Origin: Polyangium mundeleinium
Lineage (GTDB): Bacteria; Myxococcota_A; Polyangia; Polyangiales; Polyangiaceae
Assembly: GCF_028369105.1 (NCBI RefSeq)
Contig: NZ_JAQNDO010000001.1
Location: 9,270,501-9,334,500, forward strand
Length of the DNA: 64,000 nt
Direction of reading: 5' to 3'
How positions within the stretch are numbered: the first letter of the stretch is position 1; the number at the start of each line of letters is the position of its first letter. The position numbers and the translations under genes are program-made. This document shows, piece by piece, positions 42,144-51,160 of this stretch. The notes below the pieces were generated by a model, which was not told the origin of the DNA, did no database searches, and saw only the letters and a list, made by a program, of their open reading frames with translations.

Positions 42144-43262
42144 ATGAACGCAGAAGAAGAGAGAATCGAACGAGTCTTCTCCGAATTCACAAAGGCGAGT
42201 AACGCCATCTTGTCGAGATCGCTGGATCTGGCGCGGACCTTTGCCGAGGACGTTGTCGACTTCCGGCGGATCGAGGCGGAGTTCGTCGCTCGGGTGGCCG
42301 AGAACGAATTCGATGTGCTCGAAGCGAGGCGACGGATCGCTGAACATATCCTGAGCGCAGCACAATCCTATCACGCCCCCTTCGAGGTCTGCCGCGAGGC
42401 CTGGAACGATCTCGTTCGCTTGGGCTTCACGGAGAAGTTCATGGAATATTTGGAGGCTCGGATTTATGCAGATTGCTGCGCGTACGACGAGAAGCCCGAG
42501 GAGGGGCTCGCCGTGCTCGAGCCCCTCCTCGCCGAGCTCGAGCGACGGCGCGAAGAGCGCATGGCGGCGCAGCAATCGACGGATTTTCAAGATCACTACA
42601 TCGAGTACCTGGGGGACCTCCGGGACGAGCTCCTGGCCCAGCAAAGGGGCCAGCTCAGCCCGGGGCGAATCACGCGGCGTATGGACGAGGCGTACCAGCC
42701 GACCCCGGAAGAAGAGAAAATCGACGCGCTCTACGGCGAGTGCAGGAAAGCGTGCGGCGCCGCCTTCAAAGTTTATGCAAATTCGCCCGAGCGTAGCTTT
42801 GCCGAGGCCGCCGCCGACTACGAACGGATCGAGGCGGACATCGTGGCACGCGCGGGCGAAGGCGAAGCCTTCCAGGCCTTCGTTCACGAAGTGAAGCAAG
42901 AAGTCGCCGAAGATATTCTCCGGGCAGCCTGTTGGCTCAAACAGCCCTTCGAGGTCTGCCGCGACCGCTGGAACGAGGTGGTGCGCCTGGGCTTCTCCAG
43001 CATCGGACAACGATGCTGGATGACGAAATTCTACGCGGAGTCCTGCGGGTTCAACCAGAAGCCCGAGGAGGGGCTCGCCGTACTGGAACCTCTGCTCGCG
43101 GAGTTCGAGCGAGGGCTCGAAGCGGAGATCGCGCGACGGAGCGAAGCCCGCGCGAAGCTCGAACCCCCGGGCGATGCGCCGTCCCCGAGCTTCTACCGAG
43201 ATTGGATCAATTCCCTGGGCGAACTCCGGGACAAGCTCGAAGCACAACGCAAGGGCCCGTGA
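42144..43262 (+). CDS. Internally duplicated acidic helical protein, candidate immunity protein
   Basis: The 372-residue cytoplasmic protein consists of two homologous halves spaced by exactly 189 codons. PFEVCREAWNDLVRLGF and KPEEGLAVLEPLLAELER in the first half recur as PFEVCRDRWNEVVRLGF and KPEEGLAVLEPLLAEFER in the second. It is rich in Glu and predicted all-helical. It lies 25 bases after the toxin-like lipoprotein gene, the usual place of an immunity gene. Tandem duplication of an immunity domain would fit resistance to two toxin variants or an obligate pseudo-dimer. No known family is recognised. Confidence 0.7.
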   Translation: MNAEEERIERVFSEFTKASNAILSRSLDLARTFAEDVVDFRRIEAEFVARVAENEFDVLEARRRIAEHILSAAQSYHAPFEVCREAWNDLVRLGFTEKFMEYLEARIYADCCAYDEKPEEGLAVLEPLLAELERRREERMAAQQSTDFQDHYIEYLGDLRDELLAQQRGQLSPGRITRRMDEAYQPTPEEEKIDALYGECRKACGAAFKVYANSPERSFAEAAADYERIEADIVARAGEGEAFQAFVHEVKQEVAEDILRAACWLKQPFEVCRDRWNEVVRLGFSSIGQRCWMTKFYAESCGFNQKPEEGLAVLEPLLAEFERGLEAEIARRSEARAKLEPPGDAPSPSFYRDWINSLGELRDKLEAQRKGP

Positions 43263-43333
43263 GCACGCGCCGCGCGTGGACGACGGCGCCCGTGAGCTTG
43301 ACGTCGCGCGACGGTTTGTCGTACGGTCGCCCC

Positions 43334-43657
43334 ATGATCCCTGGAAAAACCGTCCAACTCCCGACCGAGCTGCTCGCACGTTATGACCGCCTCGCGGAAC
43401 ACGAGAACGAGGCGCGGGAGCGCGCGGGCCTGAGCCCGATCTCCGGGCTCGATCTCCTCCACGTCGTCGCGGCGCGCTTCGCCGGGCTCCCGACACCACA
43501 TGACGTCGACCTCGACGCGATTCGTGCTCGGGAGGGGTTGTCCGCGGATATGCGGACGCCGCCCCACGGCGGGCGTGCGAGCTTGAATATCTCGGACCCG
43601 CCGAACCCCCCGATTGACGACGACGCACGCCATGCTCCGAAGGGCTCGACAAGTTGA
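43334..43657 (+). CDS. Small hypothetical protein, 107 aa
   Basis: The ATG at 43334 starts KTVQLPTELLARYDRLAEHENEARERAGL, with a strand-helix-helix look similar to ribbon-helix-helix regulators or small antitoxins, followed by a Pro-rich disordered tail. The stop overlaps the TTG of the next membrane protein gene (TTGA), suggesting co-translation. No firm family was recognised. Confidence 0.5.
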   Translation: MIPGKTVQLPTELLARYDRLAEHENEARERAGLSPISGLDLLHVVAARFAGLPTPHDVDLDAIRAREGLSADMRTPPHGGRASLNISDPPNPPIDDDARHAPKGSTS

Positions 43658-44322
43658 GCCTGAGCAACGCAGAGCGGATCCTGCACGCCGCGGCGTGCCT
43701 CGTGTGTCTGGTCTATGCGTACACCCGGCGTCGCTCGACAGACCGGCAAGTGGCATACGTCCTCGCGCTCGTCTGGTGCGGCTGGCTCGCCATCGATCTG
43801 GTCCATCACGAGCTCGTTGCGGCTCTCGCCCCGCTCAAGTCCGAGACACGCAGGGGCGTCCCTCTGCGCGTACTCTTGCACCTCGAACGGGCGGTCTATC
43901 TCGCGTGGCCCGCTGGGATCCTCGCGTGGGTCCGATGGACGTTCCGACGTAGCAATCCCTGGCCGATCGTGCTCGCGTGGTTTGCAGCATCGGTCCTCCC
44001 CATCGTCGTTCACCCGGCGCTCAAAGGTCGCGCATGGTTTCCGTACGCCGGAGCCATCCACCTCGCCGCGCTCGCCGGTGAGATAACCGCTTTCGCATCG
44101 TGGGCTCGCCTTCGTGAGCCGCCGCGTCCATGGCATTCGATCGCGATCGTCGCGATCCCGATGTGCGCTTTTCCTGCGATTCCGTTCTTCGCTTCCGACG
44201 AGGCCCGGGCGGGGTACCTCCTGTGGGTGCTCCGCGGGCTCGTCGCCCTTCATTTGGCATGTATCGCTGTTCTCGGAGGGGATTTATGGAATCAACTCTC
44301 ACGTGGATCTTCGCACTCATGA
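43654..44322 (+). CDS. Integral membrane protein, six or seven helices, unknown
   Basis: Translation probably begins at the TTG at 43654, which overlaps the preceding stop. The 222 residues form about six or seven hydrophobic helices separated by short Arg-rich loops (YTRRRSTDRQ, WTFRRSNPW), with paired His in LVHHELVAALAP. The next gene starts within its last 37 bases. I do not recognise the family. The tight packing of 43334-44939 suggests a three-gene unit. Confidence 0.65.
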   Translation: MSLSNAERILHAAACLVCLVYAYTRRRSTDRQVAYVLALVWCGWLAIDLVHHELVAALAPLKSETRRGVPLRVLLHLERAVYLAWPAGILAWVRWTFRRSNPWPIVLAWFAASVLPIVVHPALKGRAWFPYAGAIHLAALAGEITAFASWARLREPPRPWHSIAIVAIPMCAFPAIPFFASDEARAGYLLWVLRGLVALHLACIAVLGGDLWNQLSRGSSHS

Positions 44323-44939
44323 TGGCGAGCTTGGCCCTCGTCGTGCCGATCTTTTTGCAGCGACGCGCGGACGCCCAAATCCGCGCGCTCTCGGACGACC
44401 GCTCCCGCATCCTCGACCGGGAACGCGAGCTCGCCTCTCGCTTCCTGGCCGAACAAAAGGCGCATGCAGCGGCGCGCGCGCAGCTCGCCGCAAACGAGGA
44501 AGACCGGGCGCAGCTCCTCGCAGAGCTCGATCACCGGCATCGTCGCATCGCGGACGCGCTCACGCGGATCGCCTCGGCCGTCGAGCACCAGGAGAGCGAG
44601 CTCGAACGTTATGCCGCAGCGGGCGCAGAGAGCATCCTCTCCCGGTTCCCGGACCTGCCCAACCACCCCGAGCGCGGGCTCGGCGGGACGCTCGGCGCTC
44701 TCATGACGGTTCAAAGCTATTGCAATGCGGCTCTCATGCGGCAAATCCGCCACGCCGAGGAGACGATGACCGAAGAGGACCTTTTGGTGAACGTGATCCC
44801 ATTTGCTCCCGGATCGGGGAGGCGCGCGGCAGCGGAGAGCGACGCGCCGGGCTCCGGGGCGGCCTCGGGACGGCCGAGCCCGACCGCGGAATCGCTCCCC
44901 GCGTTCACGCCCCCGGCGTCGACCCCCGCGAGCGCATGA
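44286..44939 (+). CDS. Membrane-anchored coiled-coil protein
   Basis: The ATG at 44286 has a strong GGAGGGG site upstream and overlaps the preceding gene by 37 bases. The 217-residue product has one N-terminal transmembrane helix (TWIFALMMASLALVVPIFL). A long coiled coil (about 25-110; RSRILDRERELASRFLAEQ) and a disordered Pro/Ala/Ser tail follow. The function is unknown. Its last 35 bases overlap the end of the convergent multihaem gene. Confidence 0.7.
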   Translation: MESTLTWIFALMMASLALVVPIFLQRRADAQIRALSDDRSRILDRERELASRFLAEQKAHAAARAQLAANEEDRAQLLAELDHRHRRIADALTRIASAVEHQESELERYAAAGAESILSRFPDLPNHPERGLGGTLGALMTVQSYCNAALMRQIRHAEETMTEEDLLVNVIPFAPGSGRRAAAESDAPGSGAASGRPSPTAESLPAFTPPASTPASA

Positions 44940-46665
44940 AACGGCCGAGGAGCGCGAGCGCGACGAGCCCGAAGGCCGCCGGGAGCCCCGGGGATTCGTC
45001 CTGTCCGCCGAGGCCGCACGAGCATCCCTCCCCTGCCCCGGGATCACGTCCGCCGCCGCTTCCGCCTCCGCTTCCGCCTCCGCCGCCGCTTCCGCTCCCG
45101 CCTCCGAAATCGATCACGACCTCCGCCTTCGAGACGACGAACGGCGGCGACGCGCCCTCCGATTCATAAATCGCGAGCAGCTCCTGCCCGCTCGAATCCG
45201 TGACGTTCGCCTCGGCGAGGTGCTCGACGTATTTCCGTGTGATCGGCTGATAAAGAACACGCGCGAACAGGGTCATTTCTCCCGTCATCCCCGCCGGCGC
45301 CGCCACCGTGAACGTCGCCTCGTCCCACGAGCGCACGCCTCCCGCGCCGTCCCCATAATCGATCTCCCCCGTCGGCCTCGTCGTGGTCGTCGGCACGAAT
45401 CCCTTCGGCGGAATCCGTGTATCCGAGAGGATCATGTCGTGCCGCGCGAGATCCTCCCCCGGCTCGGCCGCGGTTCCATTCCAGCGGCCATGCTGCGCGC
45501 GGTACACGTGCGTCGGCGGAGACGCCTCGATCTCGCCTTTCGTCGCGTCGTACCCGCCCAAGAGGGACGTCTCCTCGCCCGTCGCGTCGACGAGCGAAAG
45601 CGCAATCCACGCGCGGCGGCCTTCGACATACCCCGTCGGGAACTTGTGGCCGGTCAGGTTCTCCACGCGCACCGTGACGGAGAAAGGCTCGCCGGGCGCG
45701 GCCGAAGCAGGCGCGCTCGTGATTTCGATCTTCGCCGCCATGGAGAGCGTCTCCTCCGTGCGCGCGAGGGCCAGCGCGAAGGCGTCCGGGAACGCCGCGG
45801 CGCGCGCGGGGTCCTTCGCCATGACGGCGCGAATGCCGAAGAGGTTTCCGCCGGCGAACACGTGATCCCGCGGATCGTTGCGGAGCGGCGCGACGGGCAC
45901 GGTCGCGACGGGGAATTCGCCCGTCTTCCGGCGGGTATGGCAATCGACGCAGCTTTGCCCGCCTGGCAGGGCATACGCGCTCTGCGCCCATTCTTCGTAC
46001 GTGGTGTCGAGCGGGAATGCGAGCGCCGTCTCGACGCCGTCCGCGTCGCGCAGCCGCCGCCCGGGGTTCGTCACCTGGTGGCATTGGCCGCAAAACGCCG
46101 AGCTCGAAAGCGCAGGGGCCTCGGCCGTCCCGTGGACCTGCGCCACGCTGTCGGCATGAGGGCCGCGTTTGTCGAGGGAATCGTCGTAGACGATCTGCGC
46201 GTCCCCGCGATGATACGGCGCCTCGGGCGGGCCCGAGGTCACGGCGCGGTGGCAGGTGTCGCAGCCGACGCCTTGCATGTCGACGGCGTCGAACGCGCTC
46301 CCGTCGGGCGGGGTCGCGTGTCCGCGGACGAACGCGATCGGGGAATGGCAACGCAAGCAAAACGTGCCCACGCCGGGTTCGTCCTGGTTCGCGATCGAGA
46401 GCGCCGCGCGAAAGACGGGATCCCGCGCAGCATTGCCCATCATCGTGCCGGCCCACCCGTCGTGCGGCAGGTACGTGCGGTCGCCGTCGTGGCCGCCGCC
46501 GTGGCATAACGCGCAGCCGTCGGCCCCTTCGAACTGGCTGCCCTGGCCGAGCTCTCCGGGCTTCGTGCCCGCGAGGTCCTCGAAGCCGGCGGACGCGGAG
46601 GCGGGGAGCACGAGGGGCGTGAGGGCGGCAAACGCGACACGGGCGAGCCCTCGAAGGTCCGGCAT
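44905..46665 (-). CDS. Pentahaem cytochrome c-type protein with MYXO-CTERM-like tail
   Basis: The ATG at 46665 gives 586 residues with a signal peptide ending ASASA. Five CxxCH sites are visible: CALCH, CLRCH, CDTCH, CGQCH and CVDCH, within about 50-245, resembling the cytochrome c554/NrfA-like multihaem family. A beta-rich domain follows (about 310-520). The end is a Ser/Gly linker, a Cys-containing CSCG motif, a hydrophobic helix (AAFGLVALALLG) and an Arg-rich tail, the MYXO-CTERM type of surface-sorting signal. It should move electrons at the cell surface. Confidence 0.87.
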   Translation of the reverse strand: MPDLRGLARVAFAALTPLVLPASASAGFEDLAGTKPGELGQGSQFEGADGCALCHGGGHDGDRTYLPHDGWAGTMMGNAARDPVFRAALSIANQDEPGVGTFCLRCHSPIAFVRGHATPPDGSAFDAVDMQGVGCDTCHRAVTSGPPEAPYHRGDAQIVYDDSLDKRGPHADSVAQVHGTAEAPALSSSAFCGQCHQVTNPGRRLRDADGVETALAFPLDTTYEEWAQSAYALPGGQSCVDCHTRRKTGEFPVATVPVAPLRNDPRDHVFAGGNLFGIRAVMAKDPARAAAFPDAFALALARTEETLSMAAKIEITSAPASAAPGEPFSVTVRVENLTGHKFPTGYVEGRRAWIALSLVDATGEETSLLGGYDATKGEIEASPPTHVYRAQHGRWNGTAAEPGEDLARHDMILSDTRIPPKGFVPTTTTRPTGEIDYGDGAGGVRSWDEATFTVAAPAGMTGEMTLFARVLYQPITRKYVEHLAEANVTDSSGQELLAIYESEGASPPFVVSKAEVVIDFGGGSGSGGGGGSGGGSGGGRDPGAGEGCSCGLGGQDESPGLPAAFGLVALALLGRFMRSRGSTPGA

Positions 46666-46713
46666 GCCCGCTTTGTAGCACGGGTGCGGCTTGTGATAAC
46701 GTCGGCTGCCATC

Positions 46714-48129
46714 ATGCCTCGCCCCCGCTCCACCTCGTATGTCTTGTTGTCCATCTTCACGCTCGCCGCATCGATCGCCGGGGTCGCGACCACGGAGGCC
46801 GGGTGCGCCAGCGCGACGCCGTGCGAGATCAACAGCGACTGCATCGAGGGCGCGTGCGTCGACGGCGAGTGCAAGCGCGAGTGCGCCGACTCCGAGCGCG
46901 ACTGCAAGGCTGGATTCCGTTGTTATGCCGGCCAGTGTTTGCCCGACGAGGGCCAGGGCGGCGCGGGGCCCGGCTCCGGCGGCATGGGCGGCGCGGGCGG
47001 CATGGGCGGCCTCGGGGGAATGGGCGGCGCGACGAGCTCGAGCGCGTCGTCGAGCAGCAGCGCTTCGTCGAGCAGCAGCGCTTCGTCGAGCAGCAGTGCT
47101 TCGTCGAGCAGCGCGTCGAGCGGCTCCGGGGGCGGGGGCGGCGGCGGGACGATGGGCGAGCTCGATCTCTGCGCGGCCGACGGAGAATGCGAGGGGGGGC
47201 TCACGTGCGAGCCGATGTGGAAAAACGGGCCGAAGCGATGCACGCGCGCCTGCATCGCGGACGGCGGCTGCCCGAGCGGGATGCGCTGCAGCGCGGTGGG
47301 CGCCGAGAAATACTGCACGACGAGCGACGTCGGAAAGACATGCGCGAATGCCTCGGCCTGCAATTTCGGCTGCCTCGAAGGTCCAGGGTATTGCACGGTG
47401 GCCTGCGCCACGGGCTCGGAATGCCCGAACGGCTACGGGTGCATGCCCGTCGGCAGCCCGCCCACGAAGGTCTGCGTGAAGGCCGAGGCCTATTGCGAGT
47501 CCGGAAACACATCCGCCTGTATCGTGCCTGCTGCGTGCGACACGAACTCGCTGCTCGTCGGGGCCTGCACGCTCGCCTGCACGACGAACGCCGATTGCCC
47601 GCAGCGGGCCTCGCTCCTCGCGCCCTGGACCTGCACAGGCGGCCTCTGCGCGCGGCCGCCGGACGTGTTCGGCCCGATGCCCGGCGGCAGCGCGCCCACC
47701 GAATGGCATTGTGATCCGTTCGGGAACACCGTGAACCTCTGCAACGACGCCCAGCACATGAACTTCCAGCAGTTCACGATCCCGCCGCCGCCAGCGGTGA
47801 ACTGCGCCTCGTCCGTCACGTTCCAGGGCCAGGCCGGGGACGCGTGCGTGGATTCGTGCCGGTACCAGGGCGCCTGCGCCTTTGGTTTTTCCTGTACTGC
47901 CGTCGGCAACATCCAGGGCGGGCGCATCGGCCTCTGCCTGCCCACGGGCGCGGGCGAGGTGGGCGCGGCCTGCGCGAACGACACGCAATGCGTGTTCGGG
48001 TATTGCAATAACGGCAAATGCAGCCGCGATTGCACGGCCGATGGAGTCTGTCCGAAGGGAACGACGTGCACGGCCGCCGGAGGCGCTGCGCCGAACGTGG
48101 AGGGGATGCCGTTCCGGAAGTGCCTTTGA
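46714..48129 (+). CDS. Cys-rich lipoprotein with Gly/Ser repeat linker
   Basis: The ATG at 46714 (a GTG 30 bases upstream is possible) gives 471 residues. A signal ending TEAGC (about residue 31) is followed by a Cys-rich EGF-like segment (CEINSDCIEGACVDGECKREC). A Gly/Met then Ser/Ala linker (about 85-145) precedes a long domain with regularly spaced Cys (GECEGGLTCEP, CPNGYGCMPV, TNADCPQ). This architecture is typical of myxobacterial surface lipoproteins with Dickkopf/EGF-like Cys repeats. Its role is unknown, though adhesion or a matrix function is plausible. It is divergent from the multihaem gene. Confidence 0.8.
   Translation: MPRPRSTSYVLLSIFTLAASIAGVATTEAGCASATPCEINSDCIEGACVDGECKRECADSERDCKAGFRCYAGQCLPDEGQGGAGPGSGGMGGAGGMGGLGGMGGATSSSASSSSSASSSSSASSSSSASSSSASSGSGGGGGGGTMGELDLCAADGECEGGLTCEPMWKNGPKRCTRACIADGGCPSGMRCSAVGAEKYCTTSDVGKTCANASACNFGCLEGPGYCTVACATGSECPNGYGCMPVGSPPTKVCVKAEAYCESGNTSACIVPAACDTNSLLVGACTLACTTNADCPQRASLLAPWTCTGGLCARPPDVFGPMPGGSAPTEWHCDPFGNTVNLCNDAQHMNFQQFTIPPPPAVNCASSVTFQGQAGDACVDSCRYQGACAFGFSCTAVGNIQGGRIGLCLPTGAGEVGAACANDTQCVFGYCNNGKCSRDCTADGVCPKGTTCTAAGGAAPNVEGMPFRKCL
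47041..47112 (+). repeat. 18-bp in-frame tandem repeat in the Ser linker
   Basis: Four 18-bp units start at 47041, 47059, 47077 and 47095. Each encodes Ser-Ala-Ser-Ser-Ser-Ser, and they are nearly identical (AGCGCTTCGTCGAGCAGC). Near-identity at synonymous sites suggests recent slippage, so linker length probably varies between strains. Confidence 0.8.
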
Positions 48130-48178
48130 TCGTCGCGGCGACACGCCGCGCGCTTCCAACGTTCCGACCCCCAACGAT

Positions 48179-48679
48179 TCAGAGCGTGTCGCGCGCGTCT
48201 GGATCGAGCCTGCGGATCGCGTCGCGGATGATGTCAGGGATGGGGGCCGGTCGGCTCGTGCTCGGGGCGAGCAGCACGACGACGGCGCTGCCGGTGGCGA
48301 CAACGGCCTGCTGGCCCACCGAGGTCACGCGGTAGTCCATGGTCAGGCTCGTGCGGCCGAGGCGGGTCGTCTTGCCTTCGACGCGCACGGTGTCGGGCCA
48401 GAAGACCGGGCGGAGGAAGTCGACGGAGGTCGAGGCGAGCACGGGCGTCTGCGACGCGCCGGTCGAGAGGTCGACGCCGATCATGCGCAGGTAGACGAGC
48501 CGCGTCTCCTCGAGCCAGCCGAAGTACCGCGTGTTGTTGACGTGCCCGAGCGCGTCGATGTCGCCCCAAAGCACCGCGATCTCCTGGCAAACGGAGAAAC
48601 GCGTGGCCAGAGGAGGCGCGGGAGGCGCGAACGTGGTGGAGCTGCGCCCGGTGGGCTTGTCGAAGCGATCGGAAGACAA
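48179..48679 (-). CDS. Acyl-CoA thioesterase (4-hydroxybenzoyl-CoA thioesterase-like hotdog fold)
   Basis: The TTG at 48679, with a GAGG upstream, gives 166 residues. WGDIDALGHVNNTRYFGWLEETR is the classic 4HBT-type motif with the catalytic Asp and the GHVNN loop. Later strands (VEGKTTRLGRTSLTMDYRV) complete the hotdog domain. It would hydrolyse an acyl-CoA; chain preference is unknown. It is a single gene divergent from the amino-acid-type binding protein gene. Confidence 0.85.
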   Translation of the reverse strand: MSSDRFDKPTGRSSTTFAPPAPPLATRFSVCQEIAVLWGDIDALGHVNNTRYFGWLEETRLVYLRMIGVDLSTGASQTPVLASTSVDFLRPVFWPDTVRVEGKTTRLGRTSLTMDYRVTSVGQQAVVATGSAVVVLLAPSTSRPAPIPDIIRDAIRRLDPDARDTL

Positions 48680-48814
48680 GGCAACCTCGTGGATCTGACG
48701 CCGCGTTCGCCCGTCCCCGCGAAGGTGGAACGTGCGCCCACAAGGGAGGGTGGCTGTGTAGTTTCCGCGGCGTCAAGCCTGTGGCATGCTCCGCCGCAGG
48801 GAGAGCGAGGACCA

Positions 48815-49990
48815 ATGCTCGGACGACGTCGCTGGATCGGGACTGTGGCCGGCCTTTGTTTGCTGTCGGCGCTCGGGGTGGGCTGCGGGAAGAAGGACGG
48901 CGGAGGCGCGGGCCCGGAGCCTGCTTCGAACGAGTGGAAGGTGGGCGCCTACCTCAGCCTCTCCGGCGCCGAGACGCAGTTCGGCAAGGACACGCAGGAA
49001 GGCACCGAGCTCGCGGTCGAGGAGATCAACGCGAAGGGCGGCGTGAAGGGCAAGAAGGTCCGCGTGCTCTTCGAGGACGACAAGTCGAACCCGCAGGAGG
49101 CCTCGAACAAGGTCCTTCAGCTCATCAACCGGGACAAGGTCGTCGCGCTGCTCGGCGAGGTCGCTTCGTCGCGCTCGAAGGCCGGCGGCATCGTGGCGAA
49201 CAAGAACAAGATCCCGATGATCTCGCCCTCGTCGACGAACCCGGACGTGACGAAGGTCGGTCCGTTCGTCTTCCGCGTCTGCTTCACGGACGACGTGCAG
49301 GGCCAGATGGGCGCGCGGTTCGTCAAGAACAAGCTGAACAAGAGCAAGGTCGCGGTGCTCTATGCCTCGGACGACCTCTACTCCTCGGGGCTCGCGAACG
49401 AGTTCAAGAACGAGGCGAAGAAGCTCGGCATGACCATCGTGGCCGAGAAGAGCTTCCTCAAGAGCGAGACGAACTTCACGACGTACCTGAACGAGATCAA
49501 GAGCGCCGAGCCCGAGGCGATCTACGCGCCGGTCTACTACAACGCGATGGTTCCGATCGCGCGGCAGGCGAAGGCCGCGGGGATCCCGGGGAACATGTTC
49601 GTCGGCGGCGACGGCTGGCACTCGGACTCGCTCGTGAACGACGCGGGCGAGGAGATGGAGGGCGCGTACTTCACGAACCACTTCTCCCCGGACATGCCCT
49701 CGCCGAACTCGCAGGCGTTCGTGAAGAGGTACGTGGAGAAGTACAAGCGCGAGCCGAGCGCGCTCGCGGCGCAAGGCTACGACTCCGCGATGCTGCTCTT
49801 CGACGCGATGGGCCGCGCGAAGGGCGACACGCCCGAGGCGATCCGCGACGCGATCGCCGAGACGAAGAGCTTTCAGGGCGCGACGGGCGCGATCACCATC
49901 GACGCCGAGCGCAACGCCGAGAAGCCCATCGTGATCGTGCAGATCAAGGGCAAGAAGTTCACGTACTTCGACACGGTGACGGCGAAGTGA
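48815..49990 (+). CDS. Branched-chain amino-acid-type ABC transporter substrate-binding lipoprotein
   Basis: The ATG at 48815 (GCGAGGA upstream) gives 391 residues. A lipobox (LGVGC, Cys24) is followed by the Leu/Ile/Val-binding fold: VGAYLSLSGAETQFGKDTQEGTELAVEEINAKGG, LLGEVASSRSKAGG, PMISPSSTNPDVT and FVGGDGWHSDSL. No permease or ATPase genes lie nearby, so it is an orphan receptor for amino acids, amides or similar ligands. The lysine-rich surface is notable. Confidence 0.9.
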   Translation: MLGRRRWIGTVAGLCLLSALGVGCGKKDGGGAGPEPASNEWKVGAYLSLSGAETQFGKDTQEGTELAVEEINAKGGVKGKKVRVLFEDDKSNPQEASNKVLQLINRDKVVALLGEVASSRSKAGGIVANKNKIPMISPSSTNPDVTKVGPFVFRVCFTDDVQGQMGARFVKNKLNKSKVAVLYASDDLYSSGLANEFKNEAKKLGMTIVAEKSFLKSETNFTTYLNEIKSAEPEAIYAPVYYNAMVPIARQAKAAGIPGNMFVGGDGWHSDSLVNDAGEEMEGAYFTNHFSPDMPSPNSQAFVKRYVEKYKREPSALAAQGYDSAMLLFDAMGRAKGDTPEAIRDAIAETKSFQGATGAITIDAERNAEKPIVIVQIKGKKFTYFDTVTAK

Positions 49991-51160
49991 TCAAAACCAG
50001 GCCGTCGCGCCGAGCGTGACGGTGGTCTGGGCGCGGGCATTCGGGACGAAGGGATCGTCCGAGGTGCCCGCGCCCCGCACGGCGCCGCGGAAAAACACGT
50101 CGCCCGCGGCCGCGTCGTGGCGAAGCTCCAGCATGACGGCGAGGTCGTCGCGCGGGCGGACGTCGACCGTGAAGGTGGCGGAGGCCATCCACGGGACGGG
50201 CCAGAAGATCGCGGAGGCCTCGCCGCGCGCGCTCTTCGCGCGCCATTCGCGAAAGACGTCCCCGCGCGCCGCGAGGTAGACGGGCTCCACGGCGCGCAAA
50301 CGAGCCGAAAGCGCGGTCGCGGCCCAGCCGCTCCGGCCGAATGCGTTCACCTCGAAGCCGACGTCGCCGTGCAGCGCGAGCGTGAAGCGCTCGAAGAGCG
50401 TGGCGCGGGCCCAGGCGTCGACGAGGTGGCGAAACGGCCGTCCCTCGGGCGCGCCCTCGCCGCGCTCGACGCCGCCGAAATAAAGGAGGGCCCCGGACAA
50501 ACCGTCGGCCTCGTACGAGAGCTGCGCGGAGACGGATTTGTCCGTGTTGTTGTCGACGACGCTGTTCCAGCCATTGTAGGCCGCGAGCGTGAGCTTGAAG
50601 CGCGGGGAGAGCGGGTACGAGGCGCGGACGCCGGTGTGGTAAAACGGCAGGCCAAAAAAGAGATTCGAGCGCGAGAAATGGCCGTTGTCCTTGACGGCCA
50701 TGCCCTCGATGCCAATGGGCGAAAGGAAGAGGCCGGCTTTCACGGTGAGGCCACGGCCGATCGGGATGCGATATCCGACGTGCGCCTCCTGGAGGTATTT
50801 CCAGGTCGTGTCGGCATTGCTCCCGGACGTGCCCGGCGCGCCGGGGAGCGAGGGCTCGGCGAGGTAATACGTGTTCGGCGTGTGCCCGATCTGCAAGAGG
50901 ATCCGCGCGCTCGCCGCGCCGCGCTCCCAATCGCCGCCGAGCGCGACGTTCGCGAGCGTGAAGGAGGCGTGCCGGTTGTCGAAGCCGCGGTGATGCGTGA
51001 TGCCGTTCGACGGCTCGCCGAGGTTGTATTGGAAAAACCCCTCGACGTACCCCGTGGGGGTGAAGTGGCCAAGGTCGAGACCCGAGCGAGCGGGCTCAGC
51101 AGCTGCATCGGACGCGGCGAGGGCGACCACGGCGAGGGCGCCGAGGCCGCGCAGGTTCAC
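49991..51160 (-). CDS. Outer-membrane beta-barrel porin (OmpL/bbp2-like)
   Basis: The GTG at 51160 overlaps the stop of the upstream TPR-like gene. The 389-residue product has a signal peptide (about 1-22) and an N-terminal GYVEGFFQYNLGEPSN-HHRGFDNRHASFTLANVALGG typical of the porin-2 family. Many alternating amphipathic strands follow, and the terminal residue is Phe (TLGATAWF), as expected for BAM-inserted barrels. It should form a diffusion channel. It ends one base after the convergent binding-protein gene, so a shared transport role is possible. Confidence 0.85.
   Translation of the reverse strand: MNLRGLGALAVVALAASDAAAEPARSGLDLGHFTPTGYVEGFFQYNLGEPSNGITHHRGFDNRHASFTLANVALGGDWERGAASARILLQIGHTPNTYYLAEPSLPGAPGTSGSNADTTWKYLQEAHVGYRIPIGRGLTVKAGLFLSPIGIEGMAVKDNGHFSRSNLFFGLPFYHTGVRASYPLSPRFKLTLAAYNGWNSVVDNNTDKSVSAQLSYEADGLSGALLYFGGVERGEGAPEGRPFRHLVDAWARATLFERFTLALHGDVGFEVNAFGRSGWAATALSARLRAVEPVYLAARGDVFREWRAKSARGEASAIFWPVPWMASATFTVDVRPRDDLAVMLELRHDAAAGDVFFRGAVRGAGTSDDPFVPNARAQTTVTLGATAWF

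Noticed and set aside
46666-48303. Extension of the minus-strand multihaem frame to over 1100 residues
   Set aside because: Upstream of the ATG at 46665 this frame is the antisense of the Cys-rich lipoprotein gene and is Arg/Ala-rich. The signal peptide at 46665 fixes the real start.
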